Shown: positions 1 through 7,475 of the stretch, in pieces
Layout of the letters: the number at the start of each line of letters is the position of its first letter
How positions within the stretch are numbered: the stretch's first letter is position 1
Assembly (NCBI RefSeq): GCF_016612995.1
Contig: NZ_JAEOAH010000007.1
Coordinates: forward strand, 62,001-126,000
Direction of reading: 5' to 3'
Length of the DNA: 64,000 nt
Origin: Viridibacillus soli
GTDB lineage: Bacteria; Bacillota; Bacilli; Bacillales_A; Planococcaceae
The notes under the pieces: generated by a model
Database searches by the model: none
The model's input: only the letters and a program-made list of their open reading frames with translations
Told to the model about the DNA's origin: nothing
Position numbers and translations under genes: made by a program

Positions 1-144
1 GGTAGCATGGGCGCACTTGGCTCAATTTTAGGATTTGCAGTAAATATCCTTGCGATTGTCGTGTTAATAGCAGTAGTTCGTAAAGTATTTACCATGCTAA
101 AAGCTAAAAAACAACAAGAGGATGCAAACGCATGGAGAAGATAA
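1..144 (+). CDS. C-terminal end of a small membrane protein (5' end outside window)
   Basis: Frame 1 is open from the first base and stops at 142-144. The visible 47 residues hold one hydrophobic segment (LGFAVNILAIVVLIAVVRKV) followed by a basic, glutamine-rich tail ending NAWRR. This suggests a short single-span or C-terminally anchored membrane protein. Its last 13 bases overlap the start of the next gene at 132, so the two are probably translationally coupled. I do not recognise the family. The fragment is too short to assign a role. Confidence 0.6.
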   Translation, partial: GSMGALGSILGFAVNILAIVVLIAVVRKVFTMLKAKKQQEDANAWRR

Positions 145-422
145 TCATTCCAGAACAAGATATCATCAATGCAATCTGTCTTTTCCAAGCTCGCAATAAA
201 AACGTCATGCCAGAAGATGTTCAAGCTGAATTGGCATACGATGATGAAGAAGGGTTCTCAGCGGAGTCATTTATTAATGGTCAAATAGAAGCCATTAGCG
301 AAGCTGGACTAATTGCTGCAGTTCGTCTATGGATTTCCGAATTTTTAAACCGCGATCCATTCGCCTCAGGAATAGAACTTGTATTAGATGATGAAGAAGG
401 TATTATTGCAGTAGTAAACTAA
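132..422 (+). CDS. YxcD-like (DUF2653) small acidic protein
   Basis: A 96-residue cytosolic protein with no signal peptide. It starts MEKIIIPEQDIINAICLF and carries acidic patches (YDDEEGFSAE and a C-terminal LDDEEGIIAVVN). The pattern of an N-terminal 'E-Q-D-I-I-N-A-I-C' stretch plus a 'DDEEGFSAE' motif matches my memory of the Bacillus YxcD/DUF2653 family, whose function is unknown. It overlaps the preceding membrane-protein gene by 13 bases and is followed directly by a strong terminator, so it is the last gene of its operon. Confidence in the gene is high; confidence in the family is moderate. Confidence 0.75.
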   Translation: MEKIIIPEQDIINAICLFQARNKNVMPEDVQAELAYDDEEGFSAESFINGQIEAISEAGLIAAVRLWISEFLNRDPFASGIELVLDDEEGIIAVVN

Positions 423-430
423 ATATATTT

Positions 431-470
431 AAAAAGCAGCACTGATTTATAAAATCAGTGCTGCTTTTTT
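431..470 (+). terminator. Rho-independent terminator after the YxcD-like gene
   Basis: A perfect stem, AAAGCAGCACTGATTT paired with AAATCAGTGCTGCTTT around a 3-base loop, ends in a T run. It closes the first operon. Confidence 0.9.
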
Positions 471-583
471 ATGACGATCTAATATTGAAACAAATTTCCT
501 GGTATTTTTCAAAACAATAGGTTAGGGTATGGTAAAATAAGTATAGGATATAAATAAATAATCATAAAGGAGCTTTAGAAACG

Positions 584-1849
584 ATGCAGAAAAATAGAAC
601 GAAACTTATTAAACCTCTCTCACAGATTATACTATGCTCAATTATATTAATCCCTTCAGCAATAGCGATAACTAATACGGACATCGCCAAAGCCGCTAAT
701 TCATCTAAAGTTGAACGGGCAAAGGTTGGCTTTAAATTTAGTAGCCAAAAAGAATCGACACCTAAGAAAAAGGAAACGAAAAAAGAAACGAAAAAAGAAA
801 CGAAAAAGAAGGTCAAAAAAAGCTTTAAAGTAAAAAACGGCAAACTTTATAAAGGAAGTAAACTTTATAAAGAGCAAAAACTTTACCTTGGAACGCTCTA
901 TGTGAATGGAAAAGAGGCAACAGGTCTCTATACTGTAGATGGAAGCAAGCGTTATTATGAATCCGGCAAACTCTTTACAGGTGTTTTAGAAGGATATTAC
1001 TTTGAATATGGCAAAGAGCCGGGCAGATATGTCGTTTATAAAAGTAAACTATACTCACCAGATGGTTGGCCAAATGAGGACTTCAGGTTACATCTTGGTT
1101 TACTATACAACGGTTCAAAAGTAAATACGGGAACGAATCTTTACAAAGGACAACTATACAACGGTCCAAAACTAAATCAGGGATATAGTATCTATGATGA
1201 GGAACTTTATTATGGACCAGCATTAAGAAAAACCAAAACACTATACAAAGATAAATTGTATATCAATGCGCAATTAAATACAGGCTTAACTACTTTTGAG
1301 AAAAAACTATATAATGATTCAGAAATAAATGAAGGCCTCGCTCTATATAATGGGAAGCTCTATAATGATGGAGATTACAATACTGGATACATATTATTTA
1401 ATGATGAACTCTATAAAGATGCTGAAGAAAACTATGGTATTGCAAATTTCGAAGATACATATTATTTCCATACTGATATTGCAGATGGTAAATATGGCGG
1501 TAATCTATATGAAAATGGCGATTTGATTAGGAAAGCGACTACCATTAATTCAATCAAAATCAGTGGAACTCAAACGCTTGAAATCACTTTTAGCCAAGCT
1601 GTAGATAATATAAAGCCATTTATCGGTGTAGAAAAAGATGGTATTACTTATAACATATCTTCATTTAAATGGGACAAAACAAAAACAGTAGCAACATTTA
1701 AAATCTCAAATTCAGTTTCAGCTGGAACTTACAATATTTCAGTTTTAGGGATCGATAATATTAAACTTTTCGGCTCTATTGAAATTCAGGGCGAATCAGC
1801 ACTCCATATAGCTGATTCAACTTACAGTTATGAAACAGTAGAAGGATAA
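584..1849 (+). CDS. secreted repeat protein sharing a 17-residue repeat with the next gene
   Basis: A 421-residue exported protein. The start ATG has AAAGGAG 11 bases upstream. Residues 1-37 form a signal peptide (basic start, hydrophobic IILCSIILIPSAIAIT, cleavage near AKA-A). A lysine/glutamate linker of repeated KKETKKETKKE follows, then about six tandem 17-residue repeats of pattern LNxGLxxFxxxLYxDxx (roughly residues 205-310). A C-terminal beta-sandwich-like domain of about 95 residues begins TTINSIKISGTQTLEITF and resembles bacterial Ig-like surface domains. There is no SLH, LPXTG or transmembrane anchor. The same 17-residue repeat occurs in the 939-residue protein downstream, so the two are probably paralogous surface proteins. 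The repeat may mediate wall attachment or self-assembly; that is inference. Confidence 0.8.
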   Translation: MQKNRTKLIKPLSQIILCSIILIPSAIAITNTDIAKAANSSKVERAKVGFKFSSQKESTPKKKETKKETKKETKKKVKKSFKVKNGKLYKGSKLYKEQKLYLGTLYVNGKEATGLYTVDGSKRYYESGKLFTGVLEGYYFEYGKEPGRYVVYKSKLYSPDGWPNEDFRLHLGLLYNGSKVNTGTNLYKGQLYNGPKLNQGYSIYDEELYYGPALRKTKTLYKDKLYINAQLNTGLTTFEKKLYNDSEINEGLALYNGKLYNDGDYNTGYILFNDELYKDAEENYGIANFEDTYYFHTDIADGKYGGNLYENGDLIRKATTINSIKISGTQTLEITFSQAVDNIKPFIGVEKDGITYNISSFKWDKTKTVATFKISNSVSAGTYNISVLGIDNIKLFGSIEIQGESALHIADSTYSYETVEG

Positions 1850-1855
1850 TTAGCG

Positions 1856-1892
1856 AAAAAACGTAGTCAGAAATTATCTGGCTGCGTTTTTT
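1856..1892 (+). terminator. Rho-independent terminator after the repeat protein
   Basis: AAAAACG-AG-CAG arms pair with CTGGCTGCGTTTTT around ATTATC-type loop sequence, followed by a T run. Two G-T pairs are present. Confidence 0.75.
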
Positions 1893-2453
1893 ATTTTGCT
1901 TGAAAATTTATAAATAATCTAAAGTAAAACATCTCGTAATTATATGAATTTCCAATATCAAGGCTTATAAGGTAATAATTGAAATTTATCATTACTATCA
2001 ACACTGCACAATGATTTAAGTGTCACGGAATCCATAATTAAGGAAAAGTTAAAGTGGAATAAATATAGATATATTGAATCTCATAACTCCTAAAATTTAT
2101 AAAACAACAAGGTTCATCTATAAATTAGTCCCGTATAAAATACAATTTAAGTCATATTATAATAACCTTTTATATTAATAAGTGTTTTATAATAGAAAAT
2201 TACTAGGTACTTACTAATTTTTATTAATAGATTAATGTTAACTAGTAATGGAAATTTATATAATTTTAGTAGGAATATAATATCAAAAACGCTCTAAATA
2301 ATAAAAAAGATAAAAATATACTAAGTATATCTTTAAGTATGTGTTAAGATAGTCAATAAGGATTACGTAAAGTTAATTTAAAGGATAAACAACAGTCTTA
2401 AATACATGCCTTTGAAGCTTTTGGATAGTCCAACAGTTAAAGGAGAATGAAAA
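1893..2453 (+). other. 560-base AT-rich intergenic region and leader of the S-layer-like gene
   Basis: No open frame of note lies here. The stretch is very AT-rich, as expected for a strong promoter with UP-element-like DNA. The last part ends in AAAGGAG (2440s) ahead of the ATG at 2454. A long untranslated leader is plausible because abundant surface-layer genes often have one. I could not fix a -35/-10 pair with confidence. Confidence 0.4.
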
Positions 2454-5273
2454 ATGGTAAACAATAAACTTAAATTCGTAAAATCAGCTACTGCATTTGT
2501 AATTGGTGCAACAGTACTAACAGGATCGTTCGCAGTAACTGGTGCTTCAGATAAAGCATTCGCTAAAGCAGCAACTGTAAAGGTATTAAAAGGTAAATTA
2601 GTATCAGTTAAAACAGGTAAAGTAGTAAAAGGTTACAAATCTTATAAAAGCGTAGTATACAAAAACGGTGTGAAATTCACTGGTGTATACAAATCTACAT
2701 ATTATAAAGTAGGTAAAAAAGCGACAGGTACTTACAAAAACGTATACTATAAAACTGGTAAAGCATTTACTGGCGTAGCTAACAAAACGTATTACAAAGC
2801 TGGTAAAAAAGCGACAGGTACTTACAAAAACGTATACTACAAAACTGGTAAAGCATACACTGGCGTAGTTAACAATACTTACTACAAAACAGGTAAAAAA
2901 GCGACAGGTCTATACAAAGGCGTATACTACAAAACTGGTAAAGCAGCAACAGGTATCTACGAAAATAAACTTTATGTTTCTGGTAACCTAAGCAAAGGTC
3001 TAGTAATCTTCCAAGACCAACTTTACAAAGATGCTTCATTAAACAAAGGTTTAGTAATTTTCAAAGATCAACTTTATAAAGATGCTTCATTAAACAAAGG
3101 TTTAGTAATCTTCAAAGATCAACTTTATAAAGATGCAGCATTAAATAAAGGTCTAGTAATCTTCCAAGGCCAGCTTTACAAAGATGCAACTTTAAATAAA
3201 GGTTTAGAAAAATTCGAAGATAAATTCTACTTCGACGCAGCACTTGCAAACGATACTTACACTGTTGAAGGCGTAGAGCGCGCATTCGAAAATGGTGTTG
3301 AAGTTGGCGCTAAAGTTAAAGCTGTAGAGGCGATTAACGCTAAACAAGTTAAAGTAACATTTAACAAATCAATCAATGAAGATACTGTTCTTGATTCAAG
3401 TTCAAAATTAGTAGCAGGTTCTATTAATTTTAATGAATCAGCTTCAAATACTACTGCTGCAGTAACTGCTGCAAATGCAACTGGTGAATTTACAGATGCT
3501 AATACATTAGTAATTACACTTGGCACTGGTGAAATTTTTGATGGTGCATACACTGTAAGTGCAACTAAAGCAGTAAAAACTACTGGCAAAGAAAGTATTG
3601 AAGAATTCTCTAAAGCATTCTCAGTGTCAGATAAAGTTGCTCCAACTGTAGAATCAGTAACTGCAAAAACAAATTCAACTATTGCAACTTCTGCAAAAGT
3701 TAAATTCTCTGAACCAGTTTCAGCAGCTGTTGTTAAAATTGATGGAACAGTTTACACACCAGCTAGTGGTAATGGTACAGATGAATTAACATTCAATGGT
3801 TTATCATTAAATGCTTCTTCAGAACACACAGTAGAAGTTCTTAACGCAACTGACTACAATAATAATGTTACTCCATTACAAACTAAATCATTCACAGTAA
3901 ATCAAGATACTGTAGCTCCAGTTGCAACAGCAGTAGCAAGTGGTGACCATGCTATTCTATTAACTTTCGATAAAGATATGACTGTAAGTACTGTAGCAGG
4001 TGCTGTTAAAGTTCTTGATGAAAAACTTGGTACAGTGAGTTCTACAGTAACTCAAGTAGGTACAAGTAAAACAAAATTTTTAGTTGCAATGACAGGTACA
4101 ACACTTTATGATAATGCTGCTTCACGTTCATTAACAGTTGTAGTTGACGACTCTGCTAAAGATTCACTAGGAAATAAAGTTTCTACAACAACTAAAGCTG
4201 TATCATTAGTAATAGATGTAACTGCTCCAACTGTTTCTGATGTAGCAGTAGAAAATGATTCAAATGGTAATGCTAAAACTCTTAAAGTGACATTTAGTGA
4301 GGAATTAAAAGCTGTACCTGCTGATTTAACAGGTGTTACTGCTAAAGATGCAACTACTGGTACAACAGCTACAGTTACAGATTTATTAGATGCTACAGCT
4401 ATTAAATTATCTGATGATAAGAAAACTGTTGAAATTCCTGTAAAACCAGCAGCACAAGGTAACAAATACAACTTCGCATTTGCTAAAGGTTTCGTAAAAG
4501 ATACTGCTTTAACTGCAAATGATTCAACTGGATATGCTAAAACTGTTGCATTTGATAAAGCAGGTTCTGCTTTCAAATTAGCGCAAACTGACTTAGATAC
4601 AACTACTCAAAATACTATTGTTATTACATTTGCTAAAGCAGTTGTAGGTGACTTCGGAGCAAATGCTGTTAACAACCCTGCTAACTATACTGTAGCTGGT
4701 CAAGCTCTTCCAGCTGGTACAGATATTACAATTGATGCAGCTCGTACAGAAGTAACAATTGTCTTACCATCTGATTTTGTTGCAACTACAGATACTAATG
4801 CAGTACTTACTGTTAATAACATTAAAGCAACTGATGGTTCTTCTTTAGCAGCATTCATAGGATTTGCTAATGTAAAAGATAACATTGCTCCACAACTTAA
4901 CAAAGTTGTTTGGAATACAAATGGTTCATTCACATTAGATTTCAATGAAAATATTGCTACTATTGGTGCTGAAGCAGGCTATGAAGTTAAAGTTAATGAT
5001 ACTGTAATTCCTTCTACAGCTTACACATTTGCTCCAGGAACTGGTTCAGATGCGGGTAACATTGTAGCTACATTTGTAACTGCAACTGATGCAACTTATG
5101 GTACTTATATTGTAGTTGATGATTCAACAGGTAATGAAGGCTATACAGCTGGTAAAGATATCCTAGTTGGTAATGTTTCAAAAGTTTCAGTAAAAGTATT
5201 AGATACTAATACAACTGCAGATTCTGCAACTAATGTTGCAAAATCTGGTATTACTGTATCAGCTACAAAATAA
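2454..5273 (+). CDS. large S-layer-like secreted protein with two tandem repeat types and Ig-like domains, no SLH
   Basis: A 939-residue exported protein. The signal peptide covers about residues 1-40 and ends AFAKA-A. Residues ~85-176 hold three 30-residue Tyr/Lys/Gly repeats (GKKATGxYKxVYYKTGKAxTG...), which look like wall-binding repeats. Residues ~181-265 hold five 17-residue repeats (KGLVIFKDQLYKDASLN). The remaining ~650 residues are Thr/Ala/Val-rich beta domains with DKVAPTVESV, DTVAPVATAV and DVTAPTVSDV joints, typical of bacterial Ig-like arrays. Codon use is narrow (GGT, GCA, ACA, AAA, CGT), as in highly expressed genes. There is no SLH domain or LPXTG. Its size, composition and long leader suggest an S-layer or major surface protein, attached perhaps through the Tyr/Lys-rich repeats. 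The surface role is well supported; the S-layer identity is inference. Confidence 0.85.
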   Translation: MVNNKLKFVKSATAFVIGATVLTGSFAVTGASDKAFAKAATVKVLKGKLVSVKTGKVVKGYKSYKSVVYKNGVKFTGVYKSTYYKVGKKATGTYKNVYYKTGKAFTGVANKTYYKAGKKATGTYKNVYYKTGKAYTGVVNNTYYKTGKKATGLYKGVYYKTGKAATGIYENKLYVSGNLSKGLVIFQDQLYKDASLNKGLVIFKDQLYKDASLNKGLVIFKDQLYKDAALNKGLVIFQGQLYKDATLNKGLEKFEDKFYFDAALANDTYTVEGVERAFENGVEVGAKVKAVEAINAKQVKVTFNKSINEDTVLDSSSKLVAGSINFNESASNTTAAVTAANATGEFTDANTLVITLGTGEIFDGAYTVSATKAVKTTGKESIEEFSKAFSVSDKVAPTVESVTAKTNSTIATSAKVKFSEPVSAAVVKIDGTVYTPASGNGTDELTFNGLSLNASSEHTVEVLNATDYNNNVTPLQTKSFTVNQDTVAPVATAVASGDHAILLTFDKDMTVSTVAGAVKVLDEKLGTVSSTVTQVGTSKTKFLVAMTGTTLYDNAASRSLTVVVDDSAKDSLGNKVSTTTKAVSLVIDVTAPTVSDVAVENDSNGNAKTLKVTFSEELKAVPADLTGVTAKDATTGTTATVTDLLDATAIKLSDDKKTVEIPVKPAAQGNKYNFAFAKGFVKDTALTANDSTGYAKTVAFDKAGSAFKLAQTDLDTTTQNTIVITFAKAVVGDFGANAVNNPANYTVAGQALPAGTDITIDAARTEVTIVLPSDFVATTDTNAVLTVNNIKATDGSSLAAFIGFANVKDNIAPQLNKVVWNTNGSFTLDFNENIATIGAEAGYEVKVNDTVIPSTAYTFAPGTGSDAGNIVATFVTATDATYGTYIVVDDSTGNEGYTAGKDILVGNVSKVSVKVLDTNTTADSATNVAKSGITVSATK
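2712..2981 (+). repeat. three tandem 90-bp coding repeats (30 residues each)
   Basis: Units begin at 2712, 2802 and 2892 with GGTAAAAAAGCGACAGGT. The first two are nearly identical at the DNA level. Each unit is itself two ~15-residue half repeats (GKKATGTYKNVYYKT / GKAFTGVANKTYYKA). Near identity in DNA suggests recent duplication or gene conversion. Confidence 0.9.
2994..3248 (+). repeat. five tandem 51-bp coding repeats (17 residues each)
   Basis: The unit KGLVIFKDQLYKDASLN is repeated at 2994, 3045, 3096, 3147 and, more diverged, 3198. Units 1-4 are very close in DNA sequence. The same 17-residue period is present in the upstream protein (584-1849) but more diverged there. Confidence 0.9.
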
Positions 5274-5325
5274 TCTAACTGATTATTAAATCCAACCCCT
5301 TACCTTATTGGGCGAACGGATTCAG

Positions 5326-5361
5326 AGACTCCTATCTTCTTTGGAAGATGGGAGTTTTTTT
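5326..5361 (+). terminator. terminator of the S-layer-like gene
   Basis: ACTCCTATCTTC pairs with GAAGATGGGAGT around a short loop, followed by seven T. One G-T pair is present. A second hairpin follows at 5415. Confidence 0.9.
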
Positions 5362-5414
5362 GTTTCATAGCGTTTGGATTCTCTTTTTAAATATATATTA
5401 TTATCTTGAATTCT

Positions 5415-5446
5415 AGCTCTCATGTATTCATGCATGAGAGCTTTTT
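5415..5446 (+). terminator. second hairpin terminator
   Basis: AGCTCTCATG pairs perfectly with CATGAGAGCT around an 8-base loop and is followed by TTTTT. It backs up the terminator at 5326. Confidence 0.75.
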
Positions 5447-5463
5447 AGTTAGGAGGGAGATTC

Positions 5464-5496
5464 ATGAGTGTTCTAAAAACAACATACAGTACCTAA
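5464..5496 (+). CDS. possible 10-residue leader peptide
   Basis: ATG at 5464 sits behind a strong Shine-Dalgarno (AGGAGGGAG, 5451-5459) and encodes MSVLKTTYST followed by TAA. A good stem-loop (5503-5548) starts seven bases after the stop, and a two-gene operon follows. The arrangement resembles a leader-peptide attenuator. However the peptide shows no run of one regulatory amino acid, and it could instead be the trace of a lost gene start. Low confidence. Confidence 0.3.
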   Translation: MSVLKTTYST

Positions 5497-5502
5497 AAAG
5501 AG

Positions 5503-5548
5503 ATTACTTTTAAATGAGCCTATGAAATTTAAAGGCTCTGAAAGTAAT
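5503..5548 (+). promoter_or_regulatory. stem-loop in leader of the small-gene pair
   Basis: ATTACTTT and GAGCC (5503-5520) pair with GGCTC and AAAGTAAT (5534-5548). Only a weak T stretch follows (TGTTTTAC), so this could be an attenuator or a processing hairpin rather than a simple terminator. Confidence 0.45.
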
Positions 5549-5595
5549 TGTTTTACAGGTTTAATTCAAGGTTTTAAGAGAAAAGGAGAATCCAA

Positions 5596-5895
5596 ATGGA
5601 AGAGGTTTTTGTTAAGGAATGGTTTACGAAACAACTAAGACAGGTATTTCATGTGTACCCACAAGCATCCAATGTAGAAATTGAGGCCATTGATTTAAAA
5701 CACTCAGTACTCGAACAGTACATGCATGTGATTAAAAATAAATGGAGTTTAAAACTAGCTACTGCATACTCTTGTACACATGATGATGTAAGAGGTAATC
5801 ACTGGGAAGCATTTTTCAACTGTACAGAAAATGGTGTTCTTTTTGAACTGTGGAAGAAGAACGAAGAAGTAGTTGCCTACGAGGTCTACAAGTAA
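5596..5895 (+). CDS. hypothetical small protein
   Basis: A 99-residue soluble protein with AAAAGGAGAAT ahead of the ATG. It is rich in aromatic residues, with an N-terminal amphipathic region (VKEWFTKQLRQVFHVY) and a C-terminal part alternating hydrophobic and polar residues (NGVLFELWKKNEEVVAYEVYK), suggesting an alpha+beta fold. It has no signal or membrane segment. I do not recognise it. It is followed 14 bases later by another unknown gene of almost the same size, so they form a two-gene operon. Confidence 0.65.
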   Translation: MEEVFVKEWFTKQLRQVFHVYPQASNVEIEAIDLKHSVLEQYMHVIKNKWSLKLATAYSCTHDDVRGNHWEAFFNCTENGVLFELWKKNEEVVAYEVYK

Positions 5896-5909
5896 AGGAG
5901 CATTAGCAC

Positions 5910-6206
5910 ATGACCTACAGCTACGAGCGATTTTTAAAAGGGATGGCACTAATAACATCTGACCAAGTCACATTAAATGACATTGGTTACGAAACAATTG
6001 AACTCTACAATGAGGAAATGGATGAACGTTTCTTTACAGAAGTAGAATTCAAAGCATTACCGAAGGTTTGCATGATAACAGCGATTAGTTACCTAACGAA
6101 AACAAATGAGGATTACTTAATGATGGATGTTTACGATGAAAGCAACCAACATCATGTGAAAACAATTTGGCTGAAAAACGGAGAAATGCAATTAGAGAAC
6201 GATTAA
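5910..6206 (+). CDS. hypothetical small acidic protein
   Basis: A 98-residue acidic soluble protein (MTYSYERFLKGMALITSDQV...). The ATG has TAAAGGAG upstream. The protein ends HHVKTIWLKNGEMQLEND. No known motif is visible. It is cotranscribed with the preceding 99-residue gene; the pair may work together. No terminator follows directly; TCACGACA repeats begin at its stop codon. Confidence 0.65.
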   Translation: MTYSYERFLKGMALITSDQVTLNDIGYETIELYNEEMDERFFTEVEFKALPKVCMITAISYLTKTNEDYLMMDVYDESNQHHVKTIWLKNGEMQLEND

Positions 6207-6207
6207 A

Positions 6208-6344
6208 CTCACGACAAAACTAATTGAAATCTCACGACAAAAGTAAATCAGATAATCAGTAAAAAGGAGAAGTTCATGCGACACAATGCATGGGCTATTT
6301 TTGTATGCAAAAAAAATCACGACATTATTATATAACTGTCGTGA
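6208..6344 (+). repeat. TCACGACA repeats, including one inverted pair
   Basis: TCACGACAAAA occurs directly at 6209 and 6232 (23-base spacing). TCACGACA (6317-6324) faces TGTCGTGA (6337-6344) across 12 bases. The inverted pair has the form of an operator or small hairpin. Which gene it would serve is unclear. Confidence 0.45.
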
Positions 6345-6446
6345 CAGTAATCAAAATATAATCGTGATCAACAAATAGGAATAACGCTTTAGTTTAAACA
6401 ATTGATACAATTTAGCTCCTAATTTAAGACGTAAATATTCACATTA

Positions 6447-6500
6447 GCAACAAGAAGGGTGAGTTTGGTAATAAACAGCGTACTTTGATCAACAATCCTT
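6447..6500 (+). repeat. degenerate GCAACAA-type array with 21-bp period (array A1)
   Basis: Degenerate cores GCAACAA, GTAATAA and TCAACAA start at 6447, 6468 and 6489, exactly 21 bases apart. The flanks match the array at 11139: an AATATTCA-like leader before it and TAAACACTCAAAAAGCCGC after it. This looks like a decayed copy of the same composite element. Confidence 0.55.
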
Positions 6501-6521
6501 CAAACCAACCCATAAACACTC

Positions 6522-6546
6522 AAAAAGCCGCAAAATAGGCGGCTTT
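6522..6546 (-). terminator. terminator for the minus-strand gene at 6590
   Basis: AAAGCCGC and GCGGCTTT pair around a short loop. The T run is on the minus strand (AAAAA at 6522-6526). The sequence is nearly the same as the terminator at 11252-11277. Confidence 0.8.
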
Positions 6547-6589
6547 CCAAATCGTTTAATTAATCGGTGTGGTCCCCCAAAACTAATAA

Positions 6590-6976
6590 TTATTCTTCAC
6601 TTACAATTTCTTTATTTCTTTCAAAATAATAATCAAGATTTACATTTTGTAACTCATCGGCAGGTTCAAATAAAAGATTTTGGTTGTCATTTTGATTGTC
6701 CACTATATCGTTTTTGACTCCACCATTCCCTTGATTTAGTAAGTTTGCAATCTTATCATCAACGAAGTCTATAGAGTCGGATAAGATAATTTTTAACTCA
6801 TCAAATGCTATTTCAAGGTTTTGGGGTAGAACAGAAAATAATTCAACACTATCTTGGAAAATAGATTTATTATTCCAATCAAGGGGGTTAGTGGGGGGAT
6901 TATTCAATGTATAATACGATCCAGCGAGAAAAGATATCGAACTTATTAGTAAAATGGCGAAAAACTTCTTAATCAT
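6590..6976 (-). CDS. hypothetical exported or membrane-anchored acidic protein
   Basis: A 128-residue protein with an N-terminal hydrophobic segment (MIKKFFAILLISSISFLAGSYY), a signal anchor or signal peptide without a lipobox. The rest is acidic and rich in Asn/Asp (GVKNDIVDNQNDNQN), so probably an extracytoplasmic, partly disordered domain. A GAAAGAAGG ribosome site precedes the ATG. A perfect 17-bp inverted repeat lies 20 bases upstream of the start and may control it. I do not recognise the family. Confidence 0.65.
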   Translation of the reverse strand: MIKKFFAILLISSISFLAGSYYTLNNPPTNPLDWNNKSIFQDSVELFSVLPQNLEIAFDELKIILSDSIDFVDDKIANLLNQGNGGVKNDIVDNQNDNQNLLFEPADELQNVNLDYYFERNKEIVSEE

Positions 6977-6995
6977 AATTTATCAGCCTTCTTTC

Positions 6996-7038
6996 AGTTA
7001 TAAATACATACTTTCCAAAAGAGTATGTATTTATAACT
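6996..7038. repeat. perfect 17-bp inverted repeat upstream of the 128-aa gene
   Basis: AGTTATAAATACATACT (6996-7012) is exactly complementary to AGTATGTATTTATAACT (7022-7038), with a 9-base spacer. It is too AT-rich for a typical terminator and has no T tract. A repressor operator, or a leader hairpin for the gene at 6590-6976, is possible. Confidence 0.7.
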
Positions 7039-7391
7039 ATAAGCACAATGTTTCAGTAAATAATCGGTGATAGTCATCCAAACCAACATGTTAGTTTGAA
7101 CAATCTTTGGATTAGGGGATTTTAGTTTGCCGTTATATATGGAATCAGAAAGCGACTAACGTGAGCACTTTTAATCGGAAATTCAATGTAGTGAAAGATA
7201 CTACAGGGGGGAAAGATTTAAATAAAAGCTCGTGGCATTACTTTAATCGAAAAAGAAAAAAGGAAAAAATTCACTAAAAGAAAACTCGGTTAAATTATTT
7301 AATAATTAAATCCAATTATACCCATTTTATTCGCTTTTTGTATGTCGAAACGGTGAATAAAATAAGAGGCATATTAATTTATTTCATTTAA

Positions 7392-7408
7392 TTGAGAATA
7401 ATTCTCAA
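7392..7408. promoter_or_regulatory. Fur box
   Basis: TTGAGAATAATTCTCAA is a perfect 17-bp palindrome. Its core TGAGAAT-A-ATTCTCA has the 7-1-7 form of the Fur operator (TGATAAT-N-ATTATCA). It lies about 70 bases before the NEAT-protein gene, which fits iron-repressed transcription. The palindrome is seen in the sequence; control by Fur is inference from the known consensus. Confidence 0.8.
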
Positions 7409-7475
7409 AATAAGCTTTACAACCTAAACATTAGTTGGTACGATATATCCATAAATTCACTTAGGAGGAGTCAAA

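Noticed and set aside
3257..4945. Long minus-strand open frames inside the S-layer-like gene
   Set aside because: Shadows of a gene with biased codons; they have no ribosome sites and show no recognisable protein features.
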